Counted from the first letter of the stretch, positions 25,086 to 34,244 are shown. The stretch: 46,684 bases of DNA from Acidimicrobiaceae bacterium (GCA_003153575.1 PLZW01000001.1:167381-214064); one strand, 5' to 3'. Notes: generated by a model not told the origin, from the sequence alone. Made by a program: numbers and translations.

Positions 25086-26120
25086 TCAGAGGGCGAGTTC
25101 GGCGATGGTCTGGAGCGTCTTGACGTCGCCCGACACCAGCAGCGTGGTGGCGATGGACTCCCGCCACCGCTCGATGTCGTCCCGGATCTTCTCCTTGGGG
25201 CCGATGAGGGCGGTGTCCTCCACCAGCTTGGTCGGAACGGCGGCGGCCGCCTCGTCCTTGCGACCCTCGAGGTAGAGCTCCTGGATCTTGGTGGCCTCAG
25301 CCTCGTAGCCCATGCGGGAGAAGACGTCGAAGTGGAAGTTCATCGACTTCGCACCCATGCCGCCGATGTAGAGGGCCAGCATCGGGCGCATCATGTCGGC
25401 GGCCGACTCGATGTCGTCGGACATGATCGTGGCTGCGAAGGCGAGCACTTCGAATTCGTCCGCCGCGTGGCGGGCCCCCTGGCGGGCGAAGCCCTCGTCG
25501 AGATACGGCTGATAGGCGTCGACCGCACCGGGCGAGAAGAAGATGGGGAACCAGCCATCGGCGATCTCGGCGGCGAGGGCGATGTTCTTCGGACCCTCGG
25601 CACCCATGACGATCTGGACCTCCTTGCGGAGGGGATGGGTGATGGACTTGAGCGGCTTGCCCAGCCCGGTCCCACCCGGGTAGGGGAGGGGGTAGTGGGG
25701 TCCGGCATTGGTGACCACGTCCTCGCGGGCGACGACCTGGCGGACGATATCGACGTACTCCCGAGTCCGGGCGAGCGGCTTCTCGAACGACTGCCCGTAC
25801 CAGCCCTCGACGACCTGGGGGCCCGACACGCCGAGCCCGAGGACGAACCGGCCTCTCGAGAGGTGGTCCATGGTGATGGCGGCCATGCCCATGGCAGTCG
25901 GCGTGCGGGCCGACAGCTGGCAGAGTGCGGTGCCCAGGCGGACCCGCTCGGTCTGCGAGCCCCACCAGGCGAGCGGGGTCAGGGCGTCGGAGCCGTAGGC
26001 CTCGGCGGTCCAGACGGAGTCGTAACCCAGGCGCTCGGCCTCGGCGACAAGCTCGACGGCGTTGGGGGGAGGCCCGGATCCCCAGTACCCCAGCTGCAGT
26101 CCTACCTTCAAGTTCTTCAT
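25086..26120 (-). CDS. LLM class F420-dependent oxidoreductase
   Basis: 344 residues of the luciferase-like monooxygenase fold: LQLGYWGSGPPPNAVELVAEAERLGYDSVWTAEAYG, LGTALCQLSARTPTAMGMAAITMDHLSRGRFVLGLGVSGPQVVEGWYG and VQIVMGAEGPKNIALAAEIADGWFP are the usual flavin-site segments. In actinobacteria most such proteins use coenzyme F420. The substrate is unknown. ATG 26120 has GGAGGAA 3 nt upstream. It is convergent with the pilus operon, separated by 50 bp holding a weak hairpin (GGGCA/TGCCC, 25054-25068). It may belong with the lipid genes further on. Confidence 0.88.
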   Translation of the reverse strand: MKNLKVGLQLGYWGSGPPPNAVELVAEAERLGYDSVWTAEAYGSDALTPLAWWGSQTERVRLGTALCQLSARTPTAMGMAAITMDHLSRGRFVLGLGVSGPQVVEGWYGQSFEKPLARTREYVDIVRQVVAREDVVTNAGPHYPLPYPGGTGLGKPLKSITHPLRKEVQIVMGAEGPKNIALAAEIADGWFPIFFSPGAVDAYQPYLDEGFARQGARHAADEFEVLAFAATIMSDDIESAADMMRPMLALYIGGMGAKSMNFHFDVFSRMGYEAEATKIQELYLEGRKDEAAAAVPTKLVEDTALIGPKEKIRDDIERWRESIATTLLVSGDVKTLQTIAELAL

Positions 26121-26331
26121 GGGTTCCTCCCCCGATGCGAGATGGGCAAACCCTAGCAATCCGGCCCGACGGCCAGTCAGGCGCCGGCCGGCCCCGCTCC
26201 ATCCGGACGCCGTGTCGGGCCGTGGATTCACGGGCGGTCCACAGGGAGGGCCAAGGGCGTCCCTACACCTGGTCGACAAGGTGGGTCCGTTCCCGGGAGC
26301 GTCCCGAGGACACGACACGAAGGAGCAGTCC

Positions 26332-26892
26332 ATGACCCCCAACCCGTACCGTCGTCCGAAGAAGCTCCGACGGGTGATCGTCACCGGTGCCCTCGCCGGA
26401 GGCTCGATGCTCGGCGCCGCCGGGATCGCATCGGCGGCCACCGGCACGTCGACCACCGCCACATCGGGATCGTCGAGCACGGCCACCACTCCCGCCACGG
26501 GCACGCCGCCCTCCGGAGCCCCCCAAGGCAACCCGGCGACCCTGACCCACGGTCCCGGTGAGACCCTGCTGACCGGTACCCAGCTCACCGAGGCCACCGC
26601 GGCGGCCACGGCCGCCGTGCCCGGTGCCACGGTGATCCGGGCCGAGACCAACTCGTCGGGTGGCTATCCCTACGAGGTCCACATGGCCAAGTCCGACGGG
26701 ACCGACGTCACCGTGGAGCTGGACTCGAGCTTCAAGGTGATCACCACGATCTCCGGGTTCGGCGCCGGCCCGGCCGGTGGCCAGGCTCCGAGCGGCACCG
26801 CCCCGAGTGGCGCGGCTCCATCGGGCTCCGCGCCGATCGGCTCCGCTCCATCGGGCGTCTCGTCCGGTTCGACGTCGACCACGACCAACTGA
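26332..26892 (+). CDS. Secreted PepSY-domain protein
   Basis: 186 residues. The N-terminal signal peptide (KKLRRVIVTGALAGGSMLGAAGIASAA) ends near residue 36 and is followed by a Thr/Ser/Pro linker. A PepSY-like unit is present at about 75-140 (LTEATAAATAAVPGATVIRAE, VEHMAKSDG-type strand, DGTDVTVELDSSFKVI), then a Gly/Ser/Pro/Ala tail. PepSY domains are small extracytoplasmic modules thought to inhibit proteases or act in wall-associated proteins. ATG 26332 has AAGGAG 6 nt upstream. It is divergent from the LLM gene. Confidence 0.8.
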   Translation: MTPNPYRRPKKLRRVIVTGALAGGSMLGAAGIASAATGTSTTATSGSSSTATTPATGTPPSGAPQGNPATLTHGPGETLLTGTQLTEATAAATAAVPGATVIRAETNSSGGYPYEVHMAKSDGTDVTVELDSSFKVITTISGFGAGPAGGQAPSGTAPSGAAPSGSAPIGSAPSGVSSGSTSTTTN

Positions 26893-26965
26893 CCCTGCCC
26901 CACCCACGGGCTGACGGCCCCGTGACCGCCCTGCCCCGGCGGTCGCGGGGTCGTGGCCGCGTCAA

Positions 26966-26997
26966 CCGACCGGTCGGCACCACTCGTCAGCGCTGAC
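26966..26997. other. Two 12-bp palindromes between convergent genes
   Basis: CCGACCGGTCGG (26966-26977) and GTCAGCGCTGAC (26986-26997) are both perfect palindromes, 8 bp apart, downstream of both the PepSY gene and the lipoprotein gene. They may help end transcription from both sides or bind a protein. Confidence 0.5.
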
Positions 26998-27018
26998 CGC
27001 CAGTCACCGCCGCGGCAG

Positions 27019-27744
27019 CTAGCCGCTCAACGGGGAGACCATGCGCGTGGACTGAGCGACGGCGACGGCAAGATCCTGGTTGACCGTGCTGTGCCCGTGG
27101 AAGCTGACTTCGCACGTGACACCGTCCTGCCTCCACTCGACCAGTTCGTGGCCGCTGACCGTCTCCATGTACTGGTCCGCGATCGGGACGGAAGGGCCGG
27201 GGTCTTGTCCGCACTCGTACATCGACGCCACTGAACTGTGCATGACGAGCGGCGGGTGTTGCGGCACGGGAGCGCAGTATCCCGGGATCGGGGGCGGCCG
27301 CAGGGCCGGATCGGCCCGGGCATCGAAATGCCGGGCCGACATGACGACGAAGTGCCCAATGCCGGGCAGCTGTCCCACATAGTCCGCCGGAACCACGAAG
27401 CCGTACTGGTTGACCAGGAAGTAGCTGCCGGATGCGGTGATCATCGGACGACCGCACACCAACCCGCTCATTGCTGCGCAGCTCAGGGCGGTCTGGGAGC
27501 CGGGCATCGGGACGGGCAGCAGCGTCGGGCACGGGACAGGTGCATGGGTCGCATCGGCGACCTGCTGGCATTCCCGCCACTCCCCTGCGCTGATCGGGGA
27601 GAGCGCCACGCCGTCGATGATCGTGGCGCTCACCTGAGATACAGGAGTGCTCGTCAGGGGCACCTTTGCTGCCGGTGCCGTCGAGGAGCATCCCGAGAGC
27701 AACAGCACCACCAACACCGGGGCGCCACCGAGACGCTTGAGCAC
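27019..27744 (-). CDS. Putative lipoprotein, function unknown
   Basis: 241 residues. A lipoprotein signal (VLKRLGGAPVLVVLLLSGCSS) has the lipobox LLSGC with the acylated cysteine near residue 19. The rest has many cysteines and prolines (REC, PCP, LSC, VCG, GYC, YEC, TCE), suggesting disulfides outside the cell, and an extended hydrophobic-aromatic core (SYFLVNQYGFVVPADYVG). No domain was recognised. GTG 27744 follows a TACGCT -10 box by 6 nt. Confidence 0.7.
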   Translation of the reverse strand: MLKRLGGAPVLVVLLLSGCSSTAPAAKVPLTSTPVSQVSATIIDGVALSPISAGEWRECQQVADATHAPVPCPTLLPVPMPGSQTALSCAAMSGLVCGRPMITASGSYFLVNQYGFVVPADYVGQLPGIGHFVVMSARHFDARADPALRPPPIPGYCAPVPQHPPLVMHSSVASMYECGQDPGPSVPIADQYMETVSGHELVEWRQDGVTCEVSFHGHSTVNQDLAVAVAQSTRMVSPLSG

Positions 27745-27750
27745 ACGTCG

Positions 27751-27756
27751 AGCGTA
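27751..27756 (-). promoter_or_regulatory. Leaderless -10 box of the lipoprotein gene
   Basis: TACGCT, 6 nt (CGACGT), GTG 27744 on the minus strand. Confidence 0.55.
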
Positions 27757-27837
27757 CCGCCGGCGTGCACACACGACCCTGGGATGCCCTCGTTTCACCG
27801 GACATGTCGTGCCGGCGCCCTGTCCGCGGTCCGGCAC

Positions 27838-28731
27838 CTAGCGCATCTTGGTGACGTACTCCTCGGCGTACTTCTCCACCTCGGCGAGGCGGGCGTCCAG
27901 CATCTTCTCGGGACTGTCCGACTCGTCCACCTCGGCCAGCATCCACGGGGCGCACAGCAGGTCCGTGACGCCGGCGTCCTCCAGACGCCGGTAGAGGTCG
28001 AGGTCGGGGAAGGCCTTCACCGCCAGGTAGATGGCGAAGTCGTCGCCGTCCCTGCCCGCCTCGTGCAACGACTTGCGGACCAGCTCGACCTGGTCGAACG
28101 CGTCGTCGGGGAAGGCGGCACCGGTGTTGATCCAACCGTCGCACAGGGTCACGGCCCGGCGCAGGGCGGGCACCGAGTCGCCACCGCCGAGGATCGGGAT
28201 CGCCTGGGTGGGCGCGGGGTTCATCTGGCACTCGGGGACGTCGTAGTGGGCACCGTGGTACTCGACCCAGCCCCCGCTCCAAAGGGCCCGGAGCGCGGGG
28301 ATCATGTCGTCGAGCCGCTTGCCCCGGTCGTGGAAGCCCTGCCCCGTCTGGAGGTACTCCTCCTTGCACCATCCGACACCGACGCCGAGACGCACCCGGT
28401 TGTCGGACAGGACGGCGGCGGTGCCCACGGACTTGGCCACTGTGATCAGGTCGCGCACCGGGGCGATGTAGATCCCGGTGGTGAAGGTCACCGTGGTGGT
28501 GACGGCGGACAGCGAGGAGACGAGGCACATGGGATCGGGCCACTCGGTCTCCTTCTCCCAGAACGGGGCGCCGTCGGGGGCCGTGGAGTACGTGTACTTC
28601 GACTCGAGGACCCGGGGGTTGAAGAGGTGGTCCGAGAGGTAGACGCCGTCGTAGCCCATCTGGTCGGACGCCAGGGTCAGAGCCCGGATCGTCTCGAGCG
28701 GGAGGAACTGGATTGCCTGGTGGAAGCGCAT
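27838..28731 (-). CDS. LLM class F420-dependent oxidoreductase
   Basis: 297 residues, luciferase-like fold. GYDGVYLSDHLF, TTTVTFTTGIYIAPVRDLITVAKSVGTAAVLSDNRVRLGVGVGWCKEEY and AIPILGGGDSVPALRRAVTLCDGWI match the F420-dependent TIGR03619-like group. It is divergent from the igr operon and shares its promoter region with a KstR-like site, so a role in steroid or lipid metabolism is plausible. The start is ATG 28731, with GAGG just upstream. Confidence 0.88.
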   Translation of the reverse strand: MRFHQAIQFLPLETIRALTLASDQMGYDGVYLSDHLFNPRVLESKYTYSTAPDGAPFWEKETEWPDPMCLVSSLSAVTTTVTFTTGIYIAPVRDLITVAKSVGTAAVLSDNRVRLGVGVGWCKEEYLQTGQGFHDRGKRLDDMIPALRALWSGGWVEYHGAHYDVPECQMNPAPTQAIPILGGGDSVPALRRAVTLCDGWINTGAAFPDDAFDQVELVRKSLHEAGRDGDDFAIYLAVKAFPDLDLYRRLEDAGVTDLLCAPWMLAEVDESDSPEKMLDARLAEVEKYAEEYVTKMR

Positions 28732-29120
28732 GGGCCTCGGCTTTCGGAAGTTGAGGACGGGTGACGTCGGGCGTGGGCGATTGGTCTAACGGTCGACCGG
28801 TGCTTCCCAGCGGGGCTCGGCGGGCCACGCGCAAGGCATCCCGGGGATCGAGGTGCCGTTTCTAGAACGTGTATCAGTTATCATAGGGCAGCTGCACCCG
28901 GGCCTCCAGCGGTACGGAGCCCGGTGGCACGCCGAACGACGGCTCGCTCGAGCCGGATTGGGGGACCGACGGGGGCGATGACGCCGACGTGGACGGCCCA
29001 CCCCAGCCCGGTGCGGACGGCCCCGTCGACCGGTGGCGCCGAGACGACGTCGACCGACGACCCGCCCACGCACGGCAATGTGGCAACGTGGCGGCGAGTC
29101 GCAGAGTGGAGGATCCTCGC
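28732..29120. other. Divergent control region of the igr operon (389 bp)
   Basis: The region between the LLM gene and chsE2 holds an AT-rich patch (about 28858-28890) with a KstR-like palindrome and a TATCAT -10 candidate (28879-28884). A start from it would give chsE2 a leader of about 230 nt. A GGAGG ribosome site precedes ATG 29121. Nothing else was recognised in it. Confidence 0.5.
28863..28876. promoter_or_regulatory. KstR-like operator (igr operon / LLM gene)
   Basis: TAGAACGTGTATCA matches TnnAACnnGTTnnA at all but one fixed base and extends to CTAGAACGTGTATCAG, close to the classic KstR sites of mycobacteria. KstR is the TetR-family repressor of cholesterol catabolism. Confidence 0.6.
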
Positions 29121-30281
29121 ATGCACCTCGAAGAGACGCCCGACCAAGTGGCGCTGCGCGCCGAGCTCCGGGCCTACTTCGCCCAGCTGGTGACCCCCGA
29201 CGTGCGTCGAGCACTCGACGACGAGACCGAGGGCGGCGAGACCTTCCGCAGGACGGTCCGCCAGATGGGCACCGACGGGTGGCTCGGTATCGGCTGGCCG
29301 GTCGAGTACGGCGGTCAGGGTCGTCCGGCCACCGACCAATTCATCTTCTTCACCGAAGTACAGCGGGCCCGGGCGCCCTTCCCCTTCGTAACCCTGTCCA
29401 CCGTGGGTCCCATGATCATCAACCACGGCTCGGAACAGCAGAAGAAGTTCTTCCTGTCGGGCATCCTCGCCGGCGAGATCAACTGCGCCATCGGCTACAC
29501 CGAGCCAGGGGCGGGCACCGACCTCGCCTCACTCCGCACCCGGGCCGTGCTCGACGGCGACGAATGGGTCATCAACGGCAACAAGATCTTCACCAGCGGC
29601 GCCGACCAGGCCGATTTCATCTGGCTGGCCTGCCGGACCGATCCGGACGCCCCGAAGCACAAGGGCATCTCGATCATCATGGTCCCGACCGCCTCGCCCG
29701 GCTTCTCCTGCACGCCGATCGTGACCGTGGGCGGCGTGGCCACCACCGCCTCGTACTACGCCGACGTCCGGGTCCCGAAGGACGCCCTCGTCGGCGACCT
29801 CCACGGGGGATGGCGACTCATCACGGGCCAGCTCAACCACGAGCGGGTCGGCCTGGCCGCGGTCGGCGCGCTGGCCTTCCGGCTGTGGGACGAGGTCGCC
29901 GCCTGGGTCGTCGACCAGGGCCTGACCGATGTGGGATGGATCCAGCAGGACCTGGCCCTCACCTACGCGTTGCTCGAGGCCCAGAAGCTCCTGACCTGGC
30001 GGATGACGGTGGCGGTGTCGTCCAACACGCTCGCACCGGCCGACTCGTCGTCGGTCAAGGTGTTCGGGACCGAGTCGACGGTCGAGATCTACCACAAGCT
30101 CCTCGGCATCGTCGGCGCCGCCGGCTACCTCAGCCCGGGCTCGCCGGGTGCCGCGCTCCACGGCGACCTCGAGCGGGCCGCCCGCCAGTCGCAGATCAAC
30201 ACGTTCGGTGGCGGTGTCAACGAGATCCAACGCGAGATCCTGGCCATGGCCGGCCTCGGCATGAAGCGTGGTGCGCGATGA
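29121..30281 (+). CDS. chsE2: Acyl-CoA dehydrogenase ChsE2 (FadE29-like)
   Basis: 386 residues. IGYTEPGAGTDLASLRTRAV, KHKGISIIMV and the C-terminal INTFGGGVNEIQREILAMAGL match the mycobacterial FadE29/ChsE2 subunit. ChsE1 and ChsE2 form a heterotetrameric steroid acyl-CoA dehydrogenase acting on 3-oxo-4-pregnene-20-carboxyl-CoA. The first gene of an operon with 1-4-bp overlaps. ATG 29121 has GGAGG 8 nt upstream. Confidence 0.88.
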   Translation: MHLEETPDQVALRAELRAYFAQLVTPDVRRALDDETEGGETFRRTVRQMGTDGWLGIGWPVEYGGQGRPATDQFIFFTEVQRARAPFPFVTLSTVGPMIINHGSEQQKKFFLSGILAGEINCAIGYTEPGAGTDLASLRTRAVLDGDEWVINGNKIFTSGADQADFIWLACRTDPDAPKHKGISIIMVPTASPGFSCTPIVTVGGVATTASYYADVRVPKDALVGDLHGGWRLITGQLNHERVGLAAVGALAFRLWDEVAAWVVDQGLTDVGWIQQDLALTYALLEAQKLLTWRMTVAVSSNTLAPADSSSVKVFGTESTVEIYHKLLGIVGAAGYLSPGSPGAALHGDLERAARQSQINTFGGGVNEIQREILAMAGLGMKRGAR

Positions 30282-31288
30282 GCGGGGCGCTCTCCCTCGA
30301 CGACAAGCTCCGGGCCTTCGTGGGGCAGGCCTCGGGCCCCCCGACCAAGGGTCGGCATCCGGTCAACGAACCGATGATCACCCACTGGGTCGAGGCGATG
30401 GGGGACCACAATCCGGTCTACGTGGACGCCGAGGCCGCCGAGGCCGCCGGATTCAAGGGGATCATCGCCCCACCCACCATGCTCCAGGCCTGGATCATGC
30501 GGGGCCTGCGGGCGAGCCTCGTTTCCGATGCCGCCCGCGACGCGGGTGCCGCCACGGCGGACGCACCGAGCGACCAGGTGATGGCGCTCCTCGAGGAGGC
30601 CGGATTCACCTCGGTGGTCGCCACCAACTGCGACCAGCACTACGAGCGTCCGTTGGTCCTGGGTGACCTCCTCGAGGTGAGTTCGGTGATCGACTCGATC
30701 TCAGGGGAGAAGCAGACGGGGTTGGGCATCGGCCACTTCATCACCAATCGACTCGAGTACCGGGACCAGAGGGGTGAGCTGGTGGCCACCATGCGGTTCC
30801 GGATCCTCAAGTTCAAGCCCGGCACCGGAACCGCCGCGCCCGCAGCTGTGGCGGCCACCGAGGATCCGGCCCCGCGGCCGCTGCGACCCAGGCCGGCCAT
30901 CACCCAGGACAACTCGTTCTTCTTCGAAGGGGCACGGCAGCACAAGCTGCTCATCCAGCGATGCTCCAATTGCGGAACGCTGCGTCACCCGCCCCGACCG
31001 TCGTGCGCCGTGTGCCGGTCCTTCGCCTGGGACACGCTCGAAGCGTCGGGCAAGGGCACCATCTTCAGCTTCGTGGTCAACCACTACCCGCAGGTCCCGG
31101 CCTTCGACTATCCCCTGGTGGTCGCTCTCGTCGAACTCCAGGAGGGCACCCGACTGGTGGCCAACGTGTCCGGCATCATCCGCGAGACGGCCGCCATCGG
31201 CATGGCCGTCGAAGCCGGCTTCGAGGACTTCGACGACGAGCTTTCACTTCCCGTTTTCCACCCCGCAGACGAGACGAGGACCGACTGA
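30278..31288 (+). CDS. chsH2: Steroid enoyl-CoA hydratase subunit ChsH2 (MaoC + DUF35)
   Basis: 336 residues. The N-terminal half is a MaoC-like hot-dog domain (HPVNEPMITHWVEAMGDHNPVYVDAEAAEAAGF). The C-terminal half is a DUF35 domain with a rubredoxin-like zinc ribbon (QRCSNCGTLRHPPRPSCAVC) and an OB-fold (GKGTIFSFVVNHYPQVPAFDYPLVVALVEL). This two-domain layout is that of Rv3542c/ChsH2, whose MaoC part forms the hydratase with ChsH1 and whose DUF35 part pairs with Ltp2 in the aldolase. It overlaps chsE2 as ATGA. Confidence 0.9.
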   Translation: MSGALSLDDKLRAFVGQASGPPTKGRHPVNEPMITHWVEAMGDHNPVYVDAEAAEAAGFKGIIAPPTMLQAWIMRGLRASLVSDAARDAGAATADAPSDQVMALLEEAGFTSVVATNCDQHYERPLVLGDLLEVSSVIDSISGEKQTGLGIGHFITNRLEYRDQRGELVATMRFRILKFKPGTGTAAPAAVAATEDPAPRPLRPRPAITQDNSFFFEGARQHKLLIQRCSNCGTLRHPPRPSCAVCRSFAWDTLEASGKGTIFSFVVNHYPQVPAFDYPLVVALVELQEGTRLVANVSGIIRETAAIGMAVEAGFEDFDDELSLPVFHPADETRTD

Positions 31289-32448
31289 TGGACTTCACCT
31301 TCAACGACGAGCAGACCGCCGTGCAGGAGGCTGTCGAGGGGATCCTCACCGGACTGGTCACGCCCGACCGGGTCCAGGAGATCGAAGCCACCGAGGACCG
31401 GGTCGACCGCCAGCTGTGGTCCGAACTGGCCAAGGCCGACCTGCTGGGTCTCGCCGTCCCGGCCGCCCACGGCGGCGGCGGGTACGGAATGGTCGAGCTG
31501 TGCCTGCTTCTGGAGGCCCAGGGCAAGGTGGTCGCGCCTGTGCCGCTGTGGGCCACCCTGGTCTTGGGTGCCCTTCCCATCGCCGAGTTCGGTTCCGACG
31601 CGCTCAGCGCCTCTCTGCTGCCCGGCGTGACCGCCGGCGACGTATTCCTGACCGCCGCCTTGGCCGACGTGGCCAACGACATCGCCGTCGGTGGCGAAGG
31701 ACGTGCGACCGTCACCGGGACGCGGGGCGCCGATGGCGGGCTCGTCCTCAGCGGCAGCGCCTTCGCGGTGCCCTATGCCCATGTGGCCACTCGGGTACTC
31801 GTGCCCGTGGCCACCGACGGGGGATTGGTGGTGGCCGCGGTCGACCCCACGGCGGCGGGTGTGACGGTCGAGCGGGTGGTGACCACCAACCGGGAGATCC
31901 ACCCGCACCTCCACCTCGACGGGGTGACCGTGGCCGCCGACCAGCTCCTGGCCGGCGGGGATGGCGCACGGGGCGGGCACGTGCTGGCGTGGATCCTCGA
32001 GCGGGCGTGGACGGGCCTGTGCGCGCTCCAGGTCGGGATCACCGAGTCGGCGGTGGCCCAGACCGCCGAGTACCTCAACTCCCGTGAGCAGTTCGGGCTA
32101 CCGCTGGCCACGTTCCAGGCCACGAAGATGCGGGCCGCCGACGCCGCCATCGACACCGAGGCGGTGCGGGTGACCACGTGGCAGGCCGCGTGGCGCCTGG
32201 ACAACGGATTGGACGCCGGCCGGGCGGTCAATGTCGCCTCGTGGTTCGCCGCCGAGTCGGGCCAGCGGGTCGTGTTCGCCACCCAGCACCTCCACGGGGG
32301 GATCGGGGCCGATATCTCCTATCCAATCCACCGCTACTTCCTCTGGGGCAAGCAGATCGAGCTCCTGCTCGGCTCGCCCAGCGCCCAGCTGGCCAGGCTG
32401 GGCCACCAGGTGGCGGCCGGGCTGACCGCCGCGGCGGTGCCGGCATGA
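31288..32448 (+). CDS. chsE1: Acyl-CoA dehydrogenase ChsE1 (FadE28-like)
   Basis: 386 residues. MDFTFNDEQTAVQEAVEGIL at the N-terminus and the C-terminal TQHLHGGIGADISYPIHRYFLW segment match the FadE28/ChsE1 type. It lacks the complete central FAD motif of ChsE2, as expected for the partner subunit in the heterotetramer. TGATG joins it to chsH2. In Mycobacterium tuberculosis the two dehydrogenase genes are adjacent; here chsH2 lies between them. Confidence 0.87.
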   Translation: MDFTFNDEQTAVQEAVEGILTGLVTPDRVQEIEATEDRVDRQLWSELAKADLLGLAVPAAHGGGGYGMVELCLLLEAQGKVVAPVPLWATLVLGALPIAEFGSDALSASLLPGVTAGDVFLTAALADVANDIAVGGEGRATVTGTRGADGGLVLSGSAFAVPYAHVATRVLVPVATDGGLVVAAVDPTAAGVTVERVVTTNREIHPHLHLDGVTVAADQLLAGGDGARGGHVLAWILERAWTGLCALQVGITESAVAQTAEYLNSREQFGLPLATFQATKMRAADAAIDTEAVRVTTWQAAWRLDNGLDAGRAVNVASWFAAESGQRVVFATQHLHGGIGADISYPIHRYFLWGKQIELLLGSPSAQLARLGHQVAAGLTAAAVPA

Positions 32449-32918
32449 GCAAGGCCATCGTCGAGCACGCCTTCCGCCCTACCACCAGGTCACTCGATGA
32501 GGTCACGGTGGGGGAGGCTCTACCCGAGCTCGTGGTGCCATTGACGCGGACCCTCATCGTGTCCACGGCCTTGGCCTCCCGTGACTACCAGGACGTCCAC
32601 CACGACGCCGAGCTCGCCGTCCAGCGCGGATCGAAGGACATCTTCATGAACATCCTCTCCACCAACGGCCTGGTCGGCCGCTACGTGACCGACTGGGCGG
32701 GCCCGGGGGCGGTGCTGACCGACGTCAACATCCGGCTCGGGGCGCCCAACTACCCCGACGACACCATGACGCTGACCGGTTCGGTCACGTCCAAGGACGA
32801 GGGCGCCGACGCGGATGGCAAGGGGGCGGTCGAGGTGACCCTCCGGGGTGCCAACGGGCTCGGCGACCACGTGACCGGGACCGTGCGGCTGCTGCTGCCC
32901 GCCGGAGGTGCCCGGTGA
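32445..32918 (+). CDS. chsH1: Steroid enoyl-CoA hydratase subunit ChsH1
   Basis: 157 residues, single MaoC-like hot-dog domain. TALASRDYQDVHHDAELAVQRGSKDIFMNILSTNGLVGRYVTDWAGP is almost identical in pattern to Rv3541c, including the Asp and His pair of the hydratase motif (DVHHD). With ChsH2 it hydrates the unsaturated steroid CoA ester before the retroaldol step. ATGA overlap to chsE1, GTGA overlap to ltp2. Confidence 0.92.
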   Translation: MSKAIVEHAFRPTTRSLDEVTVGEALPELVVPLTRTLIVSTALASRDYQDVHHDAELAVQRGSKDIFMNILSTNGLVGRYVTDWAGPGAVLTDVNIRLGAPNYPDDTMTLTGSVTSKDEGADADGKGAVEVTLRGANGLGDHVTGTVRLLLPAGGAR

Positions 32919-34102
32919 CCGGAACCACCCATTCGTACCTCGGCAAGACGGCCATCGCCGGCATCGGCGCCACCGAGTTCTCGAAGGAGTCGGGACGGAG
33001 CGAGCTTCGCCTGGCCGCAGAAGCGGTCGACCTGGCGCTGCGTGACGCCGGCATCGAGCCCTCCGAGGTGGACGGCATGGTGACCTTCAGCTCCGACACC
33101 AATCCCGAGATCGAGATCGCCCGGAGCCTCGGCATAGGGGAGCTCACCTTCTTCAGCCGCATCCACTACGGCGGCGGCGCCGGCTGTGGCACCATCCAGC
33201 AGGCTGCCCTGGCCATCGACGCCGGCGTGGCCGATGTCGTCGTCTGCTACCGGGCGTTCAACGAGCGCTCGGGCAACCGGTTCGGCGCCGGGGTCCAGGG
33301 CCGCCCTCCCGTCCCGAACGCCGAGACGGCCAACTTCGCCTGGTACGCGCCCCAGGGCCTCCTCACTCCCGCGCAGTGGGTCGCCATGGCCGCCCAGCGC
33401 TATCTGCACCTGACCGGTGCCACTTCCGAGGACCTCGGTCGCGTGGCGGTGGCGGACCGCAGGCACGCGGCGACCAACCCGAAAGCCTGGTTCTACGAGC
33501 AGCCGATCACGCTCGAGGATCACCAGGCATCCCGGTGGATCGTCGAGCCGCTCCATCTCCTCGACTGCTGTCAGGAGACCGACGGTGGCCAGGCCCTCGT
33601 CGTCACATCGCTCGACCGGGCGCGCGACCTGCCGAGTACCCCGGTCGTGATCCGCGCCGCGGCGCAGGGTGCCGGCCCGGGCCAGGAGATGATGACCTCC
33701 TACTACTACGACGACCTCACCGTCCTGGGCGAGATGGAGGCCGTGGCCCGGCAGCTCTGGCAGACCTCTGGGCTCACGCCTGCGGACATCCAGACGGCGG
33801 TGATCTATGACCACTTCACCCCCTATGTGCTGTACCAACTCGAGGAACTGGGCTTCTGCGCCAAGGGCGAGGCGAAGGACTTCATCCGCGACGGGAACAT
33901 CGAGCTCGGCGGAGGACTCCCGATCAACACCCACGGAGGCCAGTTGGGCGAGGCCTACCTGCACGGGATGAACGGCATCGCCGAAGGTGTCCGCCAGGTG
34001 CGGGGCGAGTCGTACAACCAGGTGCCCGACGTGGAGCACGTGCTGGTCACCTCCGGTACCGGTGTCCCGACCAGCGGACTCATCCTCGGCGTCGACCACT
34101 AA
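32915..34102 (+). CDS. ltp2: Thiolase-like steroid aldolase Ltp2
   Basis: 395 residues of the thiolase superfamily (lipid-transfer or SCPx type): IAGIGATEFSKESGRSELRLAAEAVDLALRDAGI, HYGGGAGCGTIQQAALAI and the C-terminal GLPINTHGGQLGEAYLHGMNG. Ltp2 works with the DUF35 half of ChsH2 to cleave propionyl-CoA from the steroid side chain. It closes the igr-type operon; a hairpin follows 2 bp after the stop. Confidence 0.92.
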   Translation: MTGTTHSYLGKTAIAGIGATEFSKESGRSELRLAAEAVDLALRDAGIEPSEVDGMVTFSSDTNPEIEIARSLGIGELTFFSRIHYGGGAGCGTIQQAALAIDAGVADVVVCYRAFNERSGNRFGAGVQGRPPVPNAETANFAWYAPQGLLTPAQWVAMAAQRYLHLTGATSEDLGRVAVADRRHAATNPKAWFYEQPITLEDHQASRWIVEPLHLLDCCQETDGGQALVVTSLDRARDLPSTPVVIRAAAQGAGPGQEMMTSYYYDDLTVLGEMEAVARQLWQTSGLTPADIQTAVIYDHFTPYVLYQLEELGFCAKGEAKDFIRDGNIELGGGLPINTHGGQLGEAYLHGMNGIAEGVRQVRGESYNQVPDVEHVLVTSGTGVPTSGLILGVDH

Positions 34103-34103
34103 C

Positions 34104-34166
34104 TCGCGCTCCCCCGGGAGGTCGTAGACGGACGGAAGGTCGACGCCGTCGAAGGGAGCGCGATTT
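34104..34166 (+). terminator. Hairpin after ltp2
   Basis: TCGCGCTCCC (34104-34113) pairs with GGGAGCGCGA (34154-34163), a 10-bp perfect stem around a 40-nt loop with its own small stem (GACGG/CCGTC), followed by TTTC. It fits the end of the igr-type operon. Confidence 0.5.
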
Positions 34167-34244
34167 CGAGTTTCCGGGATCGCCGAGCGTGGGAAGCCTC
34201 AGTGACTCAGCACCCGGCGTCCCCTGGGAGGAAAGGCCTGGTGA

